A stretch of DNA of 64,000 nt. It comes from Paraburkholderia sp. CNPSo 3274. Lineage in GTDB: Bacteria; Pseudomonadota; Gammaproteobacteria; Burkholderiales; Burkholderiaceae. The notes beneath the pieces are model-generated. The model did not search any database and was not told the origin of the DNA. It saw only the letters and a list, made by a program, of their open reading frames with translations. Position 1 is the first letter of the stretch. Every line of letters begins with the position of its first letter. This document shows, in pieces, positions 44,271-52,084 of the stretch. Location of the stretch: the NCBI RefSeq assembly GCF_024206475.1, contig NZ_JAMBPR010000042.1, positions 1-64,000 of the forward strand, in the 5' to 3' direction. The position numbers were made by a program, and so were the translations under genes.

Positions 44271-44502
44271 GGCGCGCGCGCCTTAGCGAATCACGGACGC
44301 CGACTTCGCCGGCGTCCGCGCGCTTGATAGCGCTTGCCAGCCGCTGTTCGAGCGCATGAATCTGCGGGCGGTCTTTCGGGTAGTAATCGAAATGGACCAT
44401 CATGACCGGCCCCGGCGGCTTCTGCGCCGGTTGCACTGCGGCGCTGCCCGCGGCGAGTGCGATGCCTGGCAACGTGGCGAGTGTTTTTCGGCTTTTCGGC
44501 AT
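44239..44502 (-). CDS. Small secreted hypothetical protein
   Basis: An 87-residue protein from the ATG at 44500-44502. It has a short signal-like N-terminus (SRKTLATLPGIALAAGSAAV) followed by PGPVMMVHFDYYPKDRPQIHALEQRL. The HALEQRL-x-AIKRADAGEVG segment resembles proteins of about 120-150 residues that continue with a D-G-x-D block, so this copy could be truncated at its C-terminus, where the sequence becomes arginine-rich. No ribosome site is obvious. It overlaps the end of the lipoprotein gene by 32 bp. Confidence 0.45.
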   Translation of the reverse strand: MPKSRKTLATLPGIALAAGSAAVQPAQKPPGPVMMVHFDYYPKDRPQIHALEQRLASAIKRADAGEVGVRDSLRRARLRAWDDIRSG

Positions 44503-44643
44503 GGGTGGATAGCGTCCGCGAGACAAGGTGCGATGTTCGCATATCGAAGGGGCGGCATGGGGCGGCGGCGCTTCGCGTTATCATTGACCCCATCAAAGAA
44601 AGGTCCAGCCGGGTCCAACCCGGTCCACCCATTCAAGCCGCTC

Positions 44644-45621
44644 ATGGTCACTAAACAAAACACAGGCCCCGTGCGTCGCAGCGCCGGGCCGGGCAAGCGC
44701 ACAGCGCTGCCTGCCGAGGAGACCACAGCCGACGCGGATGCCGCCGGTTCGAATCCCGAAGCGAATCCCGAAGCGGACGACGAGGGCGTGGGCGCGTCCA
44801 CTTATCTCGTGCCGGGCCTCGAGCGCGGCCTGCGCATTCTCGCCGAATTCTCGGCGCGCGAGCCCGTGCTGGGCGCGCCCGAACTTTCGCGGCGCATCGG
44901 CATTCCGCGCACGACCACGTTTCGCCTCTTGCAGACGCTCGAAGCGCTCGGCTTCATCGAGCGCGCCAACGGTGACCGGCAATATCGGCTGAGCGTGGCG
45001 GTGCTGCGCCTCGGCTTCGAATATCTTAGTTCGCTCGAACTGACCGACTTCGGCACACCGCTGCTGGAGCGCCTGCGCGACGCGACAGGCCTCAGCACCC
45101 ATCTGTTGATTCGCGACGGGCGCGACGTGGTTTTCGTGGCGAAGGCGCAAACGCGTGAGCCAATGTTCAGCTCCGTGAAGGTTCACGTGGGCACGCGCTT
45201 GCCCGCGCACGCCACCGTGCATGGCCAGGTGCTGATGGGCGACCTCACGCTCGCCGAACTGCGCACGCTTTACCCCGAGAAACAGCTCGAACGTTACACG
45301 GAGCGCACACCCGCGACCGTCGCCGATCTCTATGCGCGCGTGCGCGAGTTCGCGCAGCAGGGCTATGCGGTGAGCGAAGCGTCGTTCGAAACCGGCATCT
45401 CGGTGGTGAGCGCGCCGGTGAGGGATCAGTCGGGCCGTATCGTGGCGGCGCTCACGGCAACCGTGCCGCGATCGGACATCGGCGAGGCCGAGCGCGCACC
45501 GCTCGTCGCCGCCGCGTGCGCCGCAGCGATCGACCTTTCGGCGCGGCTCAATTACCGGCCCGCGGCGAGCGACCCCACTGCGGCACAGGCCGCGCGCACC
45601 CGCAATTCGCACGCGATCTGA
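44644..45621 (+). CDS. IclR-family transcriptional regulator (first of two paralogues)
   Basis: A 325-residue regulator. It has a long low-complexity N-terminal extension (residues 1-50, PAEETTADADAAGS...), an IclR helix-turn-helix (about 70-115, LGAPELSRRIGIPRTTTFRLL) and the effector GAF-like domain (about 130-300, with SLELTDFGTPLLERLR). It is very similar to the IclR protein at 51212 apart from the extension. A possible site of autoregulation, TTCGCATATCGAA, is at 44536-44548. It is convergent with the porin gene; both are next to the Rieske operon. Confidence 0.92.
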   Translation: MVTKQNTGPVRRSAGPGKRTALPAEETTADADAAGSNPEANPEADDEGVGASTYLVPGLERGLRILAEFSAREPVLGAPELSRRIGIPRTTTFRLLQTLEALGFIERANGDRQYRLSVAVLRLGFEYLSSLELTDFGTPLLERLRDATGLSTHLLIRDGRDVVFVAKAQTREPMFSSVKVHVGTRLPAHATVHGQVLMGDLTLAELRTLYPEKQLERYTERTPATVADLYARVREFAQQGYAVSEASFETGISVVSAPVRDQSGRIVAALTATVPRSDIGEAERAPLVAAACAAAIDLSARLNYRPAASDPTAAQAARTRNSHAI

Positions 45622-45636
45622 GGCGAGGTTCAGGCA

Positions 45637-45654
45637 CGGCGCCCGAAGGCGCCG
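45637..45654. terminator. Stem-loop between convergent iclR-like and porin genes
   Basis: CGGCGCC (45637-45643), loop CGAA, GGCGCCG (45648-45654). It lies in the 36-bp gap between the two stops. No T-tract is visible, so activity as terminator is tentative. Confidence 0.5.
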
Positions 45655-45657
45655 CGA

Positions 45658-46731
45658 TCAGAACGAGTGATGAATGCCTGCGAGCACAATCGCCTGATTG
45701 CGCCCGCTCGACACGCCCGCGGTGAAAAAGGCCGCCTGTGCTTCGGAGTTGGCGTGCTGGTAAAGCGCGTTGACATAGATCTGCGTGCTCTTCGAAAGCG
45801 AATACACGTCGCCGATCATCGCCTGGGTCCAGCGGCGGCCGGAAAGCGTGGACGTCGCCGCGCCGCCCACGACGGCGTTGGCCGTCGTGAACTGGTAGTT
45901 CGCACCGGCGTCGTAGCTCTGGAACGTGTCGGAGTAGCCATTGGACTGCAGCTTCGTGCGCGTGTAGAGCCCGTGTACGAGCAGCTTGCCGAATGAGTAC
46001 GACGCGCCCACGCCCATGTTCTCGACCTTGTCGGCGATATAGGTGGCCGCTGGTTGACCCTGGAACTCCGTGATGCCGGTAGTCGCTATCGACACCGAGC
46101 GGTCGTGTTCGTTCGACCACGACGCGCCAGCCTTGAATGGACCGTTAGCATAACTGAGCGAAAAGCTCATCGTTCTGCCGGTCGAAAAGTTCGTGGTATT
46201 GCCGAAGCCGAACATCGCGCCTGCCGTGAAACCGTAAAAGCTCGGCGAACGATATTTGACGGAGTTGTTGTAAGGCACGACGCCCGTATCCGCCAACTGG
46301 TCGATGTTGCCCGGGTGGAACGCGTACCAGCTTGCCGCGAGATAAGCCGTGCTGAACGGACTGAGTGTGTCGAACGAGAACGGCGTTTGATTGCCCAGCG
46401 TGAGCGTGCCGAACTGCTCCGAATTCAGGCCCACATACGCCTGGCGATTGAATAGCGTGTTGGCCTTCGCCATCGCGCCCGTATTGGTGTAGAAGCCGTT
46501 TTCCAGCTGGAAGATCGCCTTGAGGCCCCCGCCCAGATCTTCCTGGCCGCGCAGGCCCCAGCGGTCGGGCTGTGTGTTGCCCTGCTCCATCATCCACTTC
46601 GAGTGACCCCCTACGTTGCTGACGTAGGCCACGCCCGCATCCAGACTGCCATAAAGCGTGACGCTGCTTTGCGCCCATGCAGACGAGACGGCGCAAAGGC
46701 CCGTCAACCCCGCGGCAATGAAATGCTTCAA
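45658..46731 (-). CDS. Gram-negative porin (Burkholderia general-porin type)
   Basis: A 357-residue, 16-strand-type trimeric porin. Signal peptide of about 20 residues ends SSAWA, and the mature protein begins QSSVTLYGSLDAGVAYVSNV, a standard opening for Burkholderiales porins. The C-terminal strand ends GIHHSF with a terminal Phe. The start is a TTG at 46731, chosen because GGAG lies 7 nt upstream and there is no ATG near the signal peptide. It is divergent from the Rieske operon, and an IclR-like palindrome lies just downstream of a TATACT -10 element on this strand, so it is probably the substrate's outer-membrane port. Confidence 0.92.
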   Translation of the reverse strand: MKHFIAAGLTGLCAVSSAWAQSSVTLYGSLDAGVAYVSNVGGHSKWMMEQGNTQPDRWGLRGQEDLGGGLKAIFQLENGFYTNTGAMAKANTLFNRQAYVGLNSEQFGTLTLGNQTPFSFDTLSPFSTAYLAASWYAFHPGNIDQLADTGVVPYNNSVKYRSPSFYGFTAGAMFGFGNTTNFSTGRTMSFSLSYANGPFKAGASWSNEHDRSVSIATTGITEFQGQPAATYIADKVENMGVGASYSFGKLLVHGLYTRTKLQSNGYSDTFQSYDAGANYQFTTANAVVGGAATSTLSGRRWTQAMIGDVYSLSKSTQIYVNALYQHANSEAQAAFFTAGVSSGRNQAIVLAGIHHSF

Positions 46732-46857
46732 CTTTGGACTCCTGATCGTATGACGAAAAGCCGGAGGTGTTGATCCGGCATACCCAACCCGCGTGGCCAA
46801 CCCACAGGCGGTGCGCGGCGCGCTTTCTGTCGGCAAGCGCTCGCACGTGGCTCCGTT

Positions 46858-46875
46858 TGTTCCATATATGGTTAG
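46858..46875. promoter_or_regulatory. IclR-like operator at the porin promoter
   Basis: TGTTCCATATATGGTTAG: the left half is identical to the Rieske-operon site except one base; the right half is degenerate. On the minus strand a TATACT element (46893-46898) lies 17 bp upstream, so the site would sit just after the porin transcription start. Repression by roadblock or competition is inferred. Confidence 0.5.
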
Positions 46876-47142
46876 ACGTGCTGCCTATGGAAAGTATAGA
46901 GACTCTTGCGAGACGCCAAAACACTTTTTTGGGACGGTGATTCCCCCAGGTGCGGCGCGGTGCCCGGTTGCGCCATACGCGTGTAAGTGCACGTGCCGTA
47001 AGCGTTTTGGCAACCAGAACGGCACCCTTGGCGACCTTTGCGATGTCATCTTGCAAGGTGCGCTCGGTATTTTCCCCAGGCACGCCGGATTTCTATTTTT
47101 TTCTTCCCAAGACCGTTTCATAATTGACCATACACGAACTAC
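46876..47142. other. Porin/Rieske divergent intergenic region
   Basis: Together with the two flanking operator-like sites this 452-bp gap (46732-47183) separates the divergent porin and Rieske operons. It contains no gene that I can support. It is markedly poorer in GC than its surroundings (for example 47080-47130), as expected for promoters. A second half-operator, CTATGGAAA, is at 46885-46893. Confidence 0.5.
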
Positions 47143-47160
47143 TGTTCCGTATATGGAACA
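47143..47160. promoter_or_regulatory. IclR-like operator at the Rieske operon promoter
   Basis: TGTTCCGTATATGGAACA is a near-perfect 18-bp palindrome (one mismatched pair). It lies 23 bp before the first ATG, and 14 bp after a TTGACC hexamer (47124-47129) that may be the -35 element. Its position over or after the -10 region suggests a repressor. Confidence 0.7.
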
Positions 47161-47183
47161 TGGTTGAACGGGAAAGGTGACAA

Positions 47184-47498
47184 ATGGCTGAAGAATGGCG
47201 CTGCGCCGGGCATGCCGGCGATCTGACCGAAGACGGGCCGCTCGAATACAAACTCGACGGCACGGAGATCGGCATCTACAGGGTGGGCGACGAGATCTAC
47301 GCGCTGGAAAACGTCTGCCCACACGCTTACGCGTTGCTGACGCAAGGCTTCGTCGATGGCGACACCGTCGAATGTCCGCTGCACGAAGCCGTGTTCCATA
47401 TCCCGACCGGCAAGTGCCTCAAGGAGCCCGGCGGCCGCGATCTGAAGAGGTACTCAGTGCGGCTCGCCGGTGAAGAAATCCAGATCAAGGTGGAATGA
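47184..47498 (+). CDS. Rieske-type [2Fe-2S] ferredoxin of an oxygenase system
   Basis: A 104-residue Rieske ferredoxin with Cys45-Pro-His47 and Cys64-Pro-Leu-His67, the four cluster ligands. It is cytoplasmic and would pass electrons from the FAD reductase (57921) to the terminal oxygenase (47847). The start follows a GGGAAAGG site. It is the first gene of a 14-gene operon; the next gene starts 2 bp after its stop. Confidence 0.93.
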   Translation: MAEEWRCAGHAGDLTEDGPLEYKLDGTEIGIYRVGDEIYALENVCPHAYALLTQGFVDGDTVECPLHEAVFHIPTGKCLKEPGGRDLKRYSVRLAGEEIQIKVE

Positions 47499-47499
47499 C

Positions 47500-47811
47500 A
47501 TGCGAGAAGTCCCCGTGAATTTCAATCCGTCGCTCAAGCCCTGGCTCGCGCCGCAACCGAACAACGTCGCCGGCAAGGGCGTGATCGAACAGCCGGGCGA
47601 AGCGCAAAACCTGGTGTGGCAAACGCGCAAGGCCGAGCCCACGCAATACGAAAACGACTTCGGCGACGCGCTCGAACAGGTGTTCGAAGCGGGCGCCGCC
47701 GAACTCGAGGAAGTCGTGGCGGGCCTGAACCGCATCGGCTTTCGCACGCCCGAAGGCGCAGCATGGAACGCCGAGCGCCTCGCCGCCGAATTCCGTCTGC
47801 TCGCCGAATGA
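47500..47811 (+). CDS. Small recombinase-like helix-turn-helix protein
   Basis: A 103-residue protein. The C-terminal third (AGLNRIGFRTPEGAAWNAER) resembles the last helix-turn of serine recombinase C-terminal domains, which read L-N-x-x-G-x-x-T-x-x-G-x-x-W. No catalytic recombinase domain is present. Small proteins of this type occur beside Rieske oxygenase genes. Here it sits between the ferredoxin and the oxygenase, only 2 bp after the ferredoxin stop. A role as an accessory or DNA-binding factor is possible but unproven. Confidence 0.75.
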   Translation: MREVPVNFNPSLKPWLAPQPNNVAGKGVIEQPGEAQNLVWQTRKAEPTQYENDFGDALEQVFEAGAAELEEVVAGLNRIGFRTPEGAAWNAERLAAEFRLLAE

Positions 47812-47846
47812 GCCAGCGCAGCCAACACTGAATACGGAGACCCCAC

Positions 47847-48932
47847 ATGACGTCCCCCACGATTGAAGCCGCAGGCGGCGCCGATCCCATCCGCGCCTAT
47901 CTCGATCGCGGCATCAAGAACTACTGGTATCCCGTTGCCCCGAGCTGGCAAGTGGGCAACGCGCCCATCGGCATCACGCGCCTCGGCGAACAGATCGTGT
48001 TGTGGCGCGATCAGGACGGTCAGGTCCATGCGCTCGAAGACCGTTGCCCGCACCGCGGCGCACGGCTGTCCCTCGGCTGGAACCTGGGCAACCGAGTGGC
48101 GTGCTGGTACCACGGCATCGAAGTCGATGGCGGGGGCACGGTGCAGAACGTGCCGGCCGTTTCGGCGTGCCCGCTCGAAGGGCAGAAGTGCGTGAAGTCG
48201 TATCCGGCGCAGGAGCATGCCGGCGCGGTGTTCCTGTGGTTCGGCGACGAAGCGCACAAGGAAGCCGCTCCGCTGCAATTGCCGGAGGAACTCGTTGGTG
48301 AGGAGTACGCAAGCTTTCTGTGCGTGTCGAACTGGAAGTGCAATTACCAGTACGCCATCGACAACGTGATGGACCCGATGCACGGTGCGTATCTGCACGC
48401 CACCTCGCATTCGATGGCCGATGGCGACAAGCAGGCCGACATGCGCGTGCGCAAGACCGAATCCGGCCTCATGTTCGAAAAGGTCGGCCAGCGCGACGTC
48501 AACTTCGACTGGGTCGAACTGGGCGAAACCGGCTGCCTGTGGATGCGCCTGGCGATTCCGTACAAGAAGAAGTTCGGCCCCGGTGGCAACTTCGGCATCA
48601 TCGGCTTCGCCGTGCCGGTGGACGAAAACAACTGCCAGGTCTACTTCTGGCGCACGCGCAAGGTGCAGGGCTGGCAGCGCGACGCATGGCGCTTCATGTA
48701 TCGCAATCGTCTGGAAGGTCTGCATTGGGCCGTGCTGGAGCAAGATCGCTACGTGCTGGAAAGCATGGCGCCGAACGCGCGCGATCACGAATTTCTCTAT
48801 CAGCACGACGTCGGCATGACGCGTGTGCGCCGCATGCTGCGCCAGCGCGCCCAGCAGCACTTCGCCGAACTCGACGCGCTGCGCGCCCAGCCAGGCGCCA
48901 GCGCACACACCGCCGAGCATGGCCATGCATGA
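47847..48932 (+). CDS. Rieske non-heme iron oxygenase, large subunit
   Basis: A 361-residue terminal oxygenase. The Rieske centre is Cys67-Pro-His69 and Cys86-Trp-Tyr-His89. The mononuclear iron site is Asp172-x3-Asp176-x2-His179-x4-His184 (DNVMDPMHGAYLH). It contains an N-terminal Rieske domain and a C-terminal catalytic domain. No small (beta) subunit is encoded, which fits homotrimeric alpha-only oxygenases (carbazole dioxygenase, phthalate dioxygenase, or demethylase type). It would hydroxylate or O/N-demethylate an aromatic compound using electrons from the ferredoxin and the reductase of this operon. The exact substrate cannot be read from sequence. Confidence 0.93.
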   Translation: MTSPTIEAAGGADPIRAYLDRGIKNYWYPVAPSWQVGNAPIGITRLGEQIVLWRDQDGQVHALEDRCPHRGARLSLGWNLGNRVACWYHGIEVDGGGTVQNVPAVSACPLEGQKCVKSYPAQEHAGAVFLWFGDEAHKEAAPLQLPEELVGEEYASFLCVSNWKCNYQYAIDNVMDPMHGAYLHATSHSMADGDKQADMRVRKTESGLMFEKVGQRDVNFDWVELGETGCLWMRLAIPYKKKFGPGGNFGIIGFAVPVDENNCQVYFWRTRKVQGWQRDAWRFMYRNRLEGLHWAVLEQDRYVLESMAPNARDHEFLYQHDVGMTRVRRMLRQRAQQHFAELDALRAQPGASAHTAEHGHA

Positions 48933-49701
48933 CGCCACGTTCGCAGCGCAGGTCGCGCTCGCCGGGCGGCGGGTGGTCGTTACGGGCGGCGCACGCGGTC
49001 TGGGCGCGGCGTTCGTGAAGACGCTCGCAACGGCCGGCGCGCGCGTGACCTTCGGCGACGTGCTGGTCGAGGCGGGCGAAGCGCTCGCTCAGCAACTCGC
49101 TGCAGCCGGGCATGACGTTGCCTTCGCGCCGCTCGATCTCGCGCAACCGGCAAGCATCGCCGCATTCGTCGATGCCGCCGCGCAGCGTATGGGGGGCGTC
49201 GACGCGCTCATCAACAACGCGGCGATCACGAACTCGGGCGGCAAACTCGCGCACGAAGTGAGCGTAGAGACGTGGGACGCGGTGATGGACGTGAACGTGC
49301 GCGGCACCTGGCTCATGTGCGCGGCAGCGCAGCGCTGGTTGCGCGAGTCGGGCCGCGGCGCGATCGTCAACATCGCTTCCGATACGGCACTGTGGGGCGC
49401 GCCCAAACTGCTCGCCTACGTGGCGAGCAAGGGCGCCGTGATCGCGATGACACATTCGCTCGCGCGCGAGTTCGGCGCGGACGGCATTACCGTCAACGCC
49501 ATTGCGCCCGGACTGACCGAAGTGGAGGCGACGGCCTACGTACCCGCCGAGCGCCATGCGTACTACCTGGAAGGGCGGGCGCTGCGGCGCGCGCAGGTGC
49601 CCGAGGACGTGACGGGCCCGGTGCTGTTCCTGTTGTCCGACGCTGCGCGTTTCGTGACCGGACAGTTGCTGCCGGTCAACGGCGGCTTCGTGATGAACTG
49701 A
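48919..49701 (+). CDS. Short-chain dehydrogenase/reductase (classical)
   Basis: A 260-residue Rossmann-fold enzyme. It has the TGGARGLG cofactor loop, NNAAI, the catalytic Ser region (NIASDTALWG) and Tyr-x3-Lys in LAYVASKGAV. It ends with GGFVMN. The ATG at 48919 (or 48925) overlaps the end of the oxygenase gene. It likely oxidises a cis-dihydrodiol or an alcohol produced by the oxygenase, with NAD as the expected cofactor. The cupin gene follows 45 bp downstream. Confidence 0.9.
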   Translation: MAMHDATFAAQVALAGRRVVVTGGARGLGAAFVKTLATAGARVTFGDVLVEAGEALAQQLAAAGHDVAFAPLDLAQPASIAAFVDAAAQRMGGVDALINNAAITNSGGKLAHEVSVETWDAVMDVNVRGTWLMCAAAQRWLRESGRGAIVNIASDTALWGAPKLLAYVASKGAVIAMTHSLAREFGADGITVNAIAPGLTEVEATAYVPAERHAYYLEGRALRRAQVPEDVTGPVLFLLSDAARFVTGQLLPVNGGFVMN

Positions 49702-49746
49702 TTTCGTAGAACTGACGATACGTTCGAAAGAACCCAAGGAGAAAAC

Positions 49747-50283
49747 ATGGCCGATGCCGATATCGAGCGCAAGTCGTGGGACCGCCCCGCCGACGCGAGC
49801 TTTGACGACTGGATGAACACGCGCGTGGCGCGCTTCGAAACGCGCCGCTACGACTGGGACGCGCTGAAGTTCCAGGCCGACTACGACCCGAAGTACCGCC
49901 GCGCGCAAATGCGCTATGTGGGCACGGGCGGCACGGGCGTCGCGAAGGACGTCAACACCGTGCCCGCTGGCGGCTTCACGTTCTCGACCATGGTGATTCC
50001 GGCCGGCAACATCGGCCCGAGCCATATCCATATCGATGTCGAAGAGATTTTTTTCGTGCTGCGCGGCAAGATGAAGGTCGTCTGCGAGAAGGACGGCGAG
50101 ACGTGGGAAGCCGTGCTGGGCGAACGCGACCTGATTTCGGTGCCGCCGGGCGTGTACCGCACGGAAATCAACGTGGGCGAAGAGGACGCGCTGATGTGCG
50201 TGATGCTCGGCTCGTCGAAGCCCATCACGCCGACGTATCCGCCCGACTCGCCGCTCGCGAAGATCAAGCGCGAGATGAAGTAA
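49747..50283 (+). CDS. Cupin-domain protein
   Basis: A 178-residue single-cupin protein. Its metal motif is HIHIDVEEIFFVLRGKMKV (His-x-His...Glu) and the second motif ends near VPPGVYRTEINVG. It might be a small dioxygenase, isomerase or metal-dependent decarboxylase-like enzyme within the pathway. The first 60 residues (WMNTRVARFETRRYDWDALK) are an unusual N-terminal helical segment. AAGGAG precedes the ATG. Confidence 0.85.
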   Translation: MADADIERKSWDRPADASFDDWMNTRVARFETRRYDWDALKFQADYDPKYRRAQMRYVGTGGTGVAKDVNTVPAGGFTFSTMVIPAGNIGPSHIHIDVEEIFFVLRGKMKVVCEKDGETWEAVLGERDLISVPPGVYRTEINVGEEDALMCVMLGSSKPITPTYPPDSPLAKIKREMK

Positions 50284-50312
50284 GCGACACAGCCGCAACC
50301 CGATCCAAAGCC

Positions 50313-51215
50313 ATGAACGACACGACCAACACTGCAGCCTCGTCGGCCGCCACGCTCGAAACGCGGCTCGCGCGCTTTGCACCGCGTAGTGCACGAGCGG
50401 GCGAGTTCAGCGTGAGTTATCGCGAAGCCGTGGGAGAGGGAGGTAAGGAGGCGCTGCCGCTCGTGCTCCTGCATGGCATCGGCTCCGGCGCGGCTTCCTG
50501 GGTGCAGCAGTTCGAAGCGCTCGGCGGCGCGCGCCGCGTGCTCGCGTGGGACGCGCCGGGTTACGGTGCATCCACGCCGGTCGCGAGCGCGTCGCCAGTC
50601 GCTGCGGACTATGCGCGCGTGCTGGTGGACTGGCTCGACGCGCTGCACATCGCGCGTTGCGCACTGGTGGGCCATTCGCTCGGCGCGATCATGGCAGGAG
50701 CGTTTGCCGCCGCGCATCCCGAACGCGTGGCCGGTTTGCTGCTGATCTCGCCGGCCGGTGGCTATGGCGCCGCCGATGCGACCGTGCGCGCGCAAAAGCG
50801 CGACGCGCGCCTGGCCATGCTTGCCGAACTCGGTGCGCAGGGGCTCGCGCAAAAGCGCAGCGCGAACATGCTTTCGCCGCACGCCGACGACGCCGCACGC
50901 GCCTGGGTGCGCTGGAACATGGCGCGCATCGTGCCGCACGGTTACGCCCAGGCCACGCATCTGCTCGCGAACGCCGATCTCGCCGCCGACCTCGCGCGTT
51001 GCGTGGGCCGGGTGCCGATGGCCGTCGCGGTCGGTGCGCAAGACACGATTACGCCGCCCGAGGCCTGCGAGCAGCTCGCGCAGATCGCCCACGCGCCGTT
51101 CCATACCGTGCCGCACGCGGGCCACGCGGGCTACATCGAACAACCGCTGGCTTATAGCACGCTGATCGAATTCACGCTGAACCGTACATTCAGTACTACG
51201 GAGCTAAAGGCATGA
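50313..51215 (+). CDS. Alpha/beta hydrolase (C-C hydrolase-like)
   Basis: A 300-residue hydrolase with HGIGSGAASW (oxyanion hole), GHSLGA nucleophile elbow (Ser near 120), AQDTITPPE (acid) and HAGHAGYIEQP (catalytic His near 275). The fold and pathway context (with extradiol dioxygenase at 56962) suggest a meta-cleavage-product hydrolase, but an ester or lactone hydrolase is equally possible. The ATG is 29 bp after the cupin stop. The end overlaps the next (IclR) ATG by 4 bp. Confidence 0.88.
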   Translation: MNDTTNTAASSAATLETRLARFAPRSARAGEFSVSYREAVGEGGKEALPLVLLHGIGSGAASWVQQFEALGGARRVLAWDAPGYGASTPVASASPVAADYARVLVDWLDALHIARCALVGHSLGAIMAGAFAAAHPERVAGLLLISPAGGYGAADATVRAQKRDARLAMLAELGAQGLAQKRSANMLSPHADDAARAWVRWNMARIVPHGYAQATHLLANADLAADLARCVGRVPMAVAVGAQDTITPPEACEQLAQIAHAPFHTVPHAGHAGYIEQPLAYSTLIEFTLNRTFSTTELKA

Positions 51216-52084
51216 CCCCCGACGTCGAAGAAGACCGCAACGACGCCAGCTACCGCGTGCCCGGTCTGGAGCGCGGCTTGCGCATACTGACCGAATTCTC
51301 GCCGCGCGAGCCGGTGCTCGACGCGCCCGAACTGTCGCGCCGCCTGGGCATTCCGCGCACCACGGTGTTTCGTCTCCTGCAAACGCTCGAATCGCTGGGC
51401 TTTCTGGAGCGCGCCGACCGCGACCGCAACTATCGCCTCGGCGTCGCCGTGCTGCGTCTCGGCTTCGAATACCTCAGCTCGCTCGAACTCACCGACCTCG
51501 GCCTGCCGTTGATCGAGGCGCTGCGCGACGCGACGGGACTGACCGCGCATATCGTGATTCGCGACGGACGCGACATCGTATTCGTCGCCAAGGCGCAGAG
51601 CCACGCGCCCATTTTCAGCTCGGTGAAGGTGAACGTCGGCACGCGCCTGCCGGCGCACGCCACGACTCACGGCCAGGTGCTGATGGGCGATCTCACACTC
51701 GGCGAACTGCGCGCGCTTTATCCGGAGCCGCGGCTGGAACGCTTCACGCCCTCCACGCCGGAGACAGTCGAGGCGCTCTTCGAGCGCATTCGCGAAGACG
51801 CCGAGCGCGGCTATGCCGTGAGCGAATCGTCGTTCGAGCGCGGCATCTCCGTGGTGTCGGCGCCCGTGCGCAACGACACGGGCCGCATTGCCGCCGTGGT
51901 GACGACGACCATTCCGCGCCCCGGCATCGACGCGCAACTGCTCGACGGGGGCTTGATCGAGAAGGTGCGCCACACAGCCGGCGAACTCTCGAAGCGCCTG
52001 AATTATCGGCCTCAGACCGGGGCTCAAACCCGGCCGCAGACGTCCAGGGGTGCGCCCTACATGAAAGCATTGGGGATCAAATGA
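51212..52084 (+). CDS. IclR-family transcriptional regulator (second paralogue)
   Basis: A 290-residue IclR protein with the DNA-binding domain near residues 25-70 (APELSRRLGIPRTTVFRLLQ) and the effector-binding domain about 85-265. It is nearly identical in plan to the 44644-45621 protein but lacks the long N-terminal extension. Unusually, it lies within the operon it probably controls: its ATG overlaps the hydrolase stop (ATGA) and its stop overlaps the next SDR gene (ATGA). It is a good candidate for binding the palindromes at 46858, 47143 and 60739. Confidence 0.92.
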   Translation: MTPDVEEDRNDASYRVPGLERGLRILTEFSPREPVLDAPELSRRLGIPRTTVFRLLQTLESLGFLERADRDRNYRLGVAVLRLGFEYLSSLELTDLGLPLIEALRDATGLTAHIVIRDGRDIVFVAKAQSHAPIFSSVKVNVGTRLPAHATTHGQVLMGDLTLGELRALYPEPRLERFTPSTPETVEALFERIREDAERGYAVSESSFERGISVVSAPVRNDTGRIAAVVTTTIPRPGIDAQLLDGGLIEKVRHTAGELSKRLNYRPQTGAQTRPQTSRGAPYMKALGIK

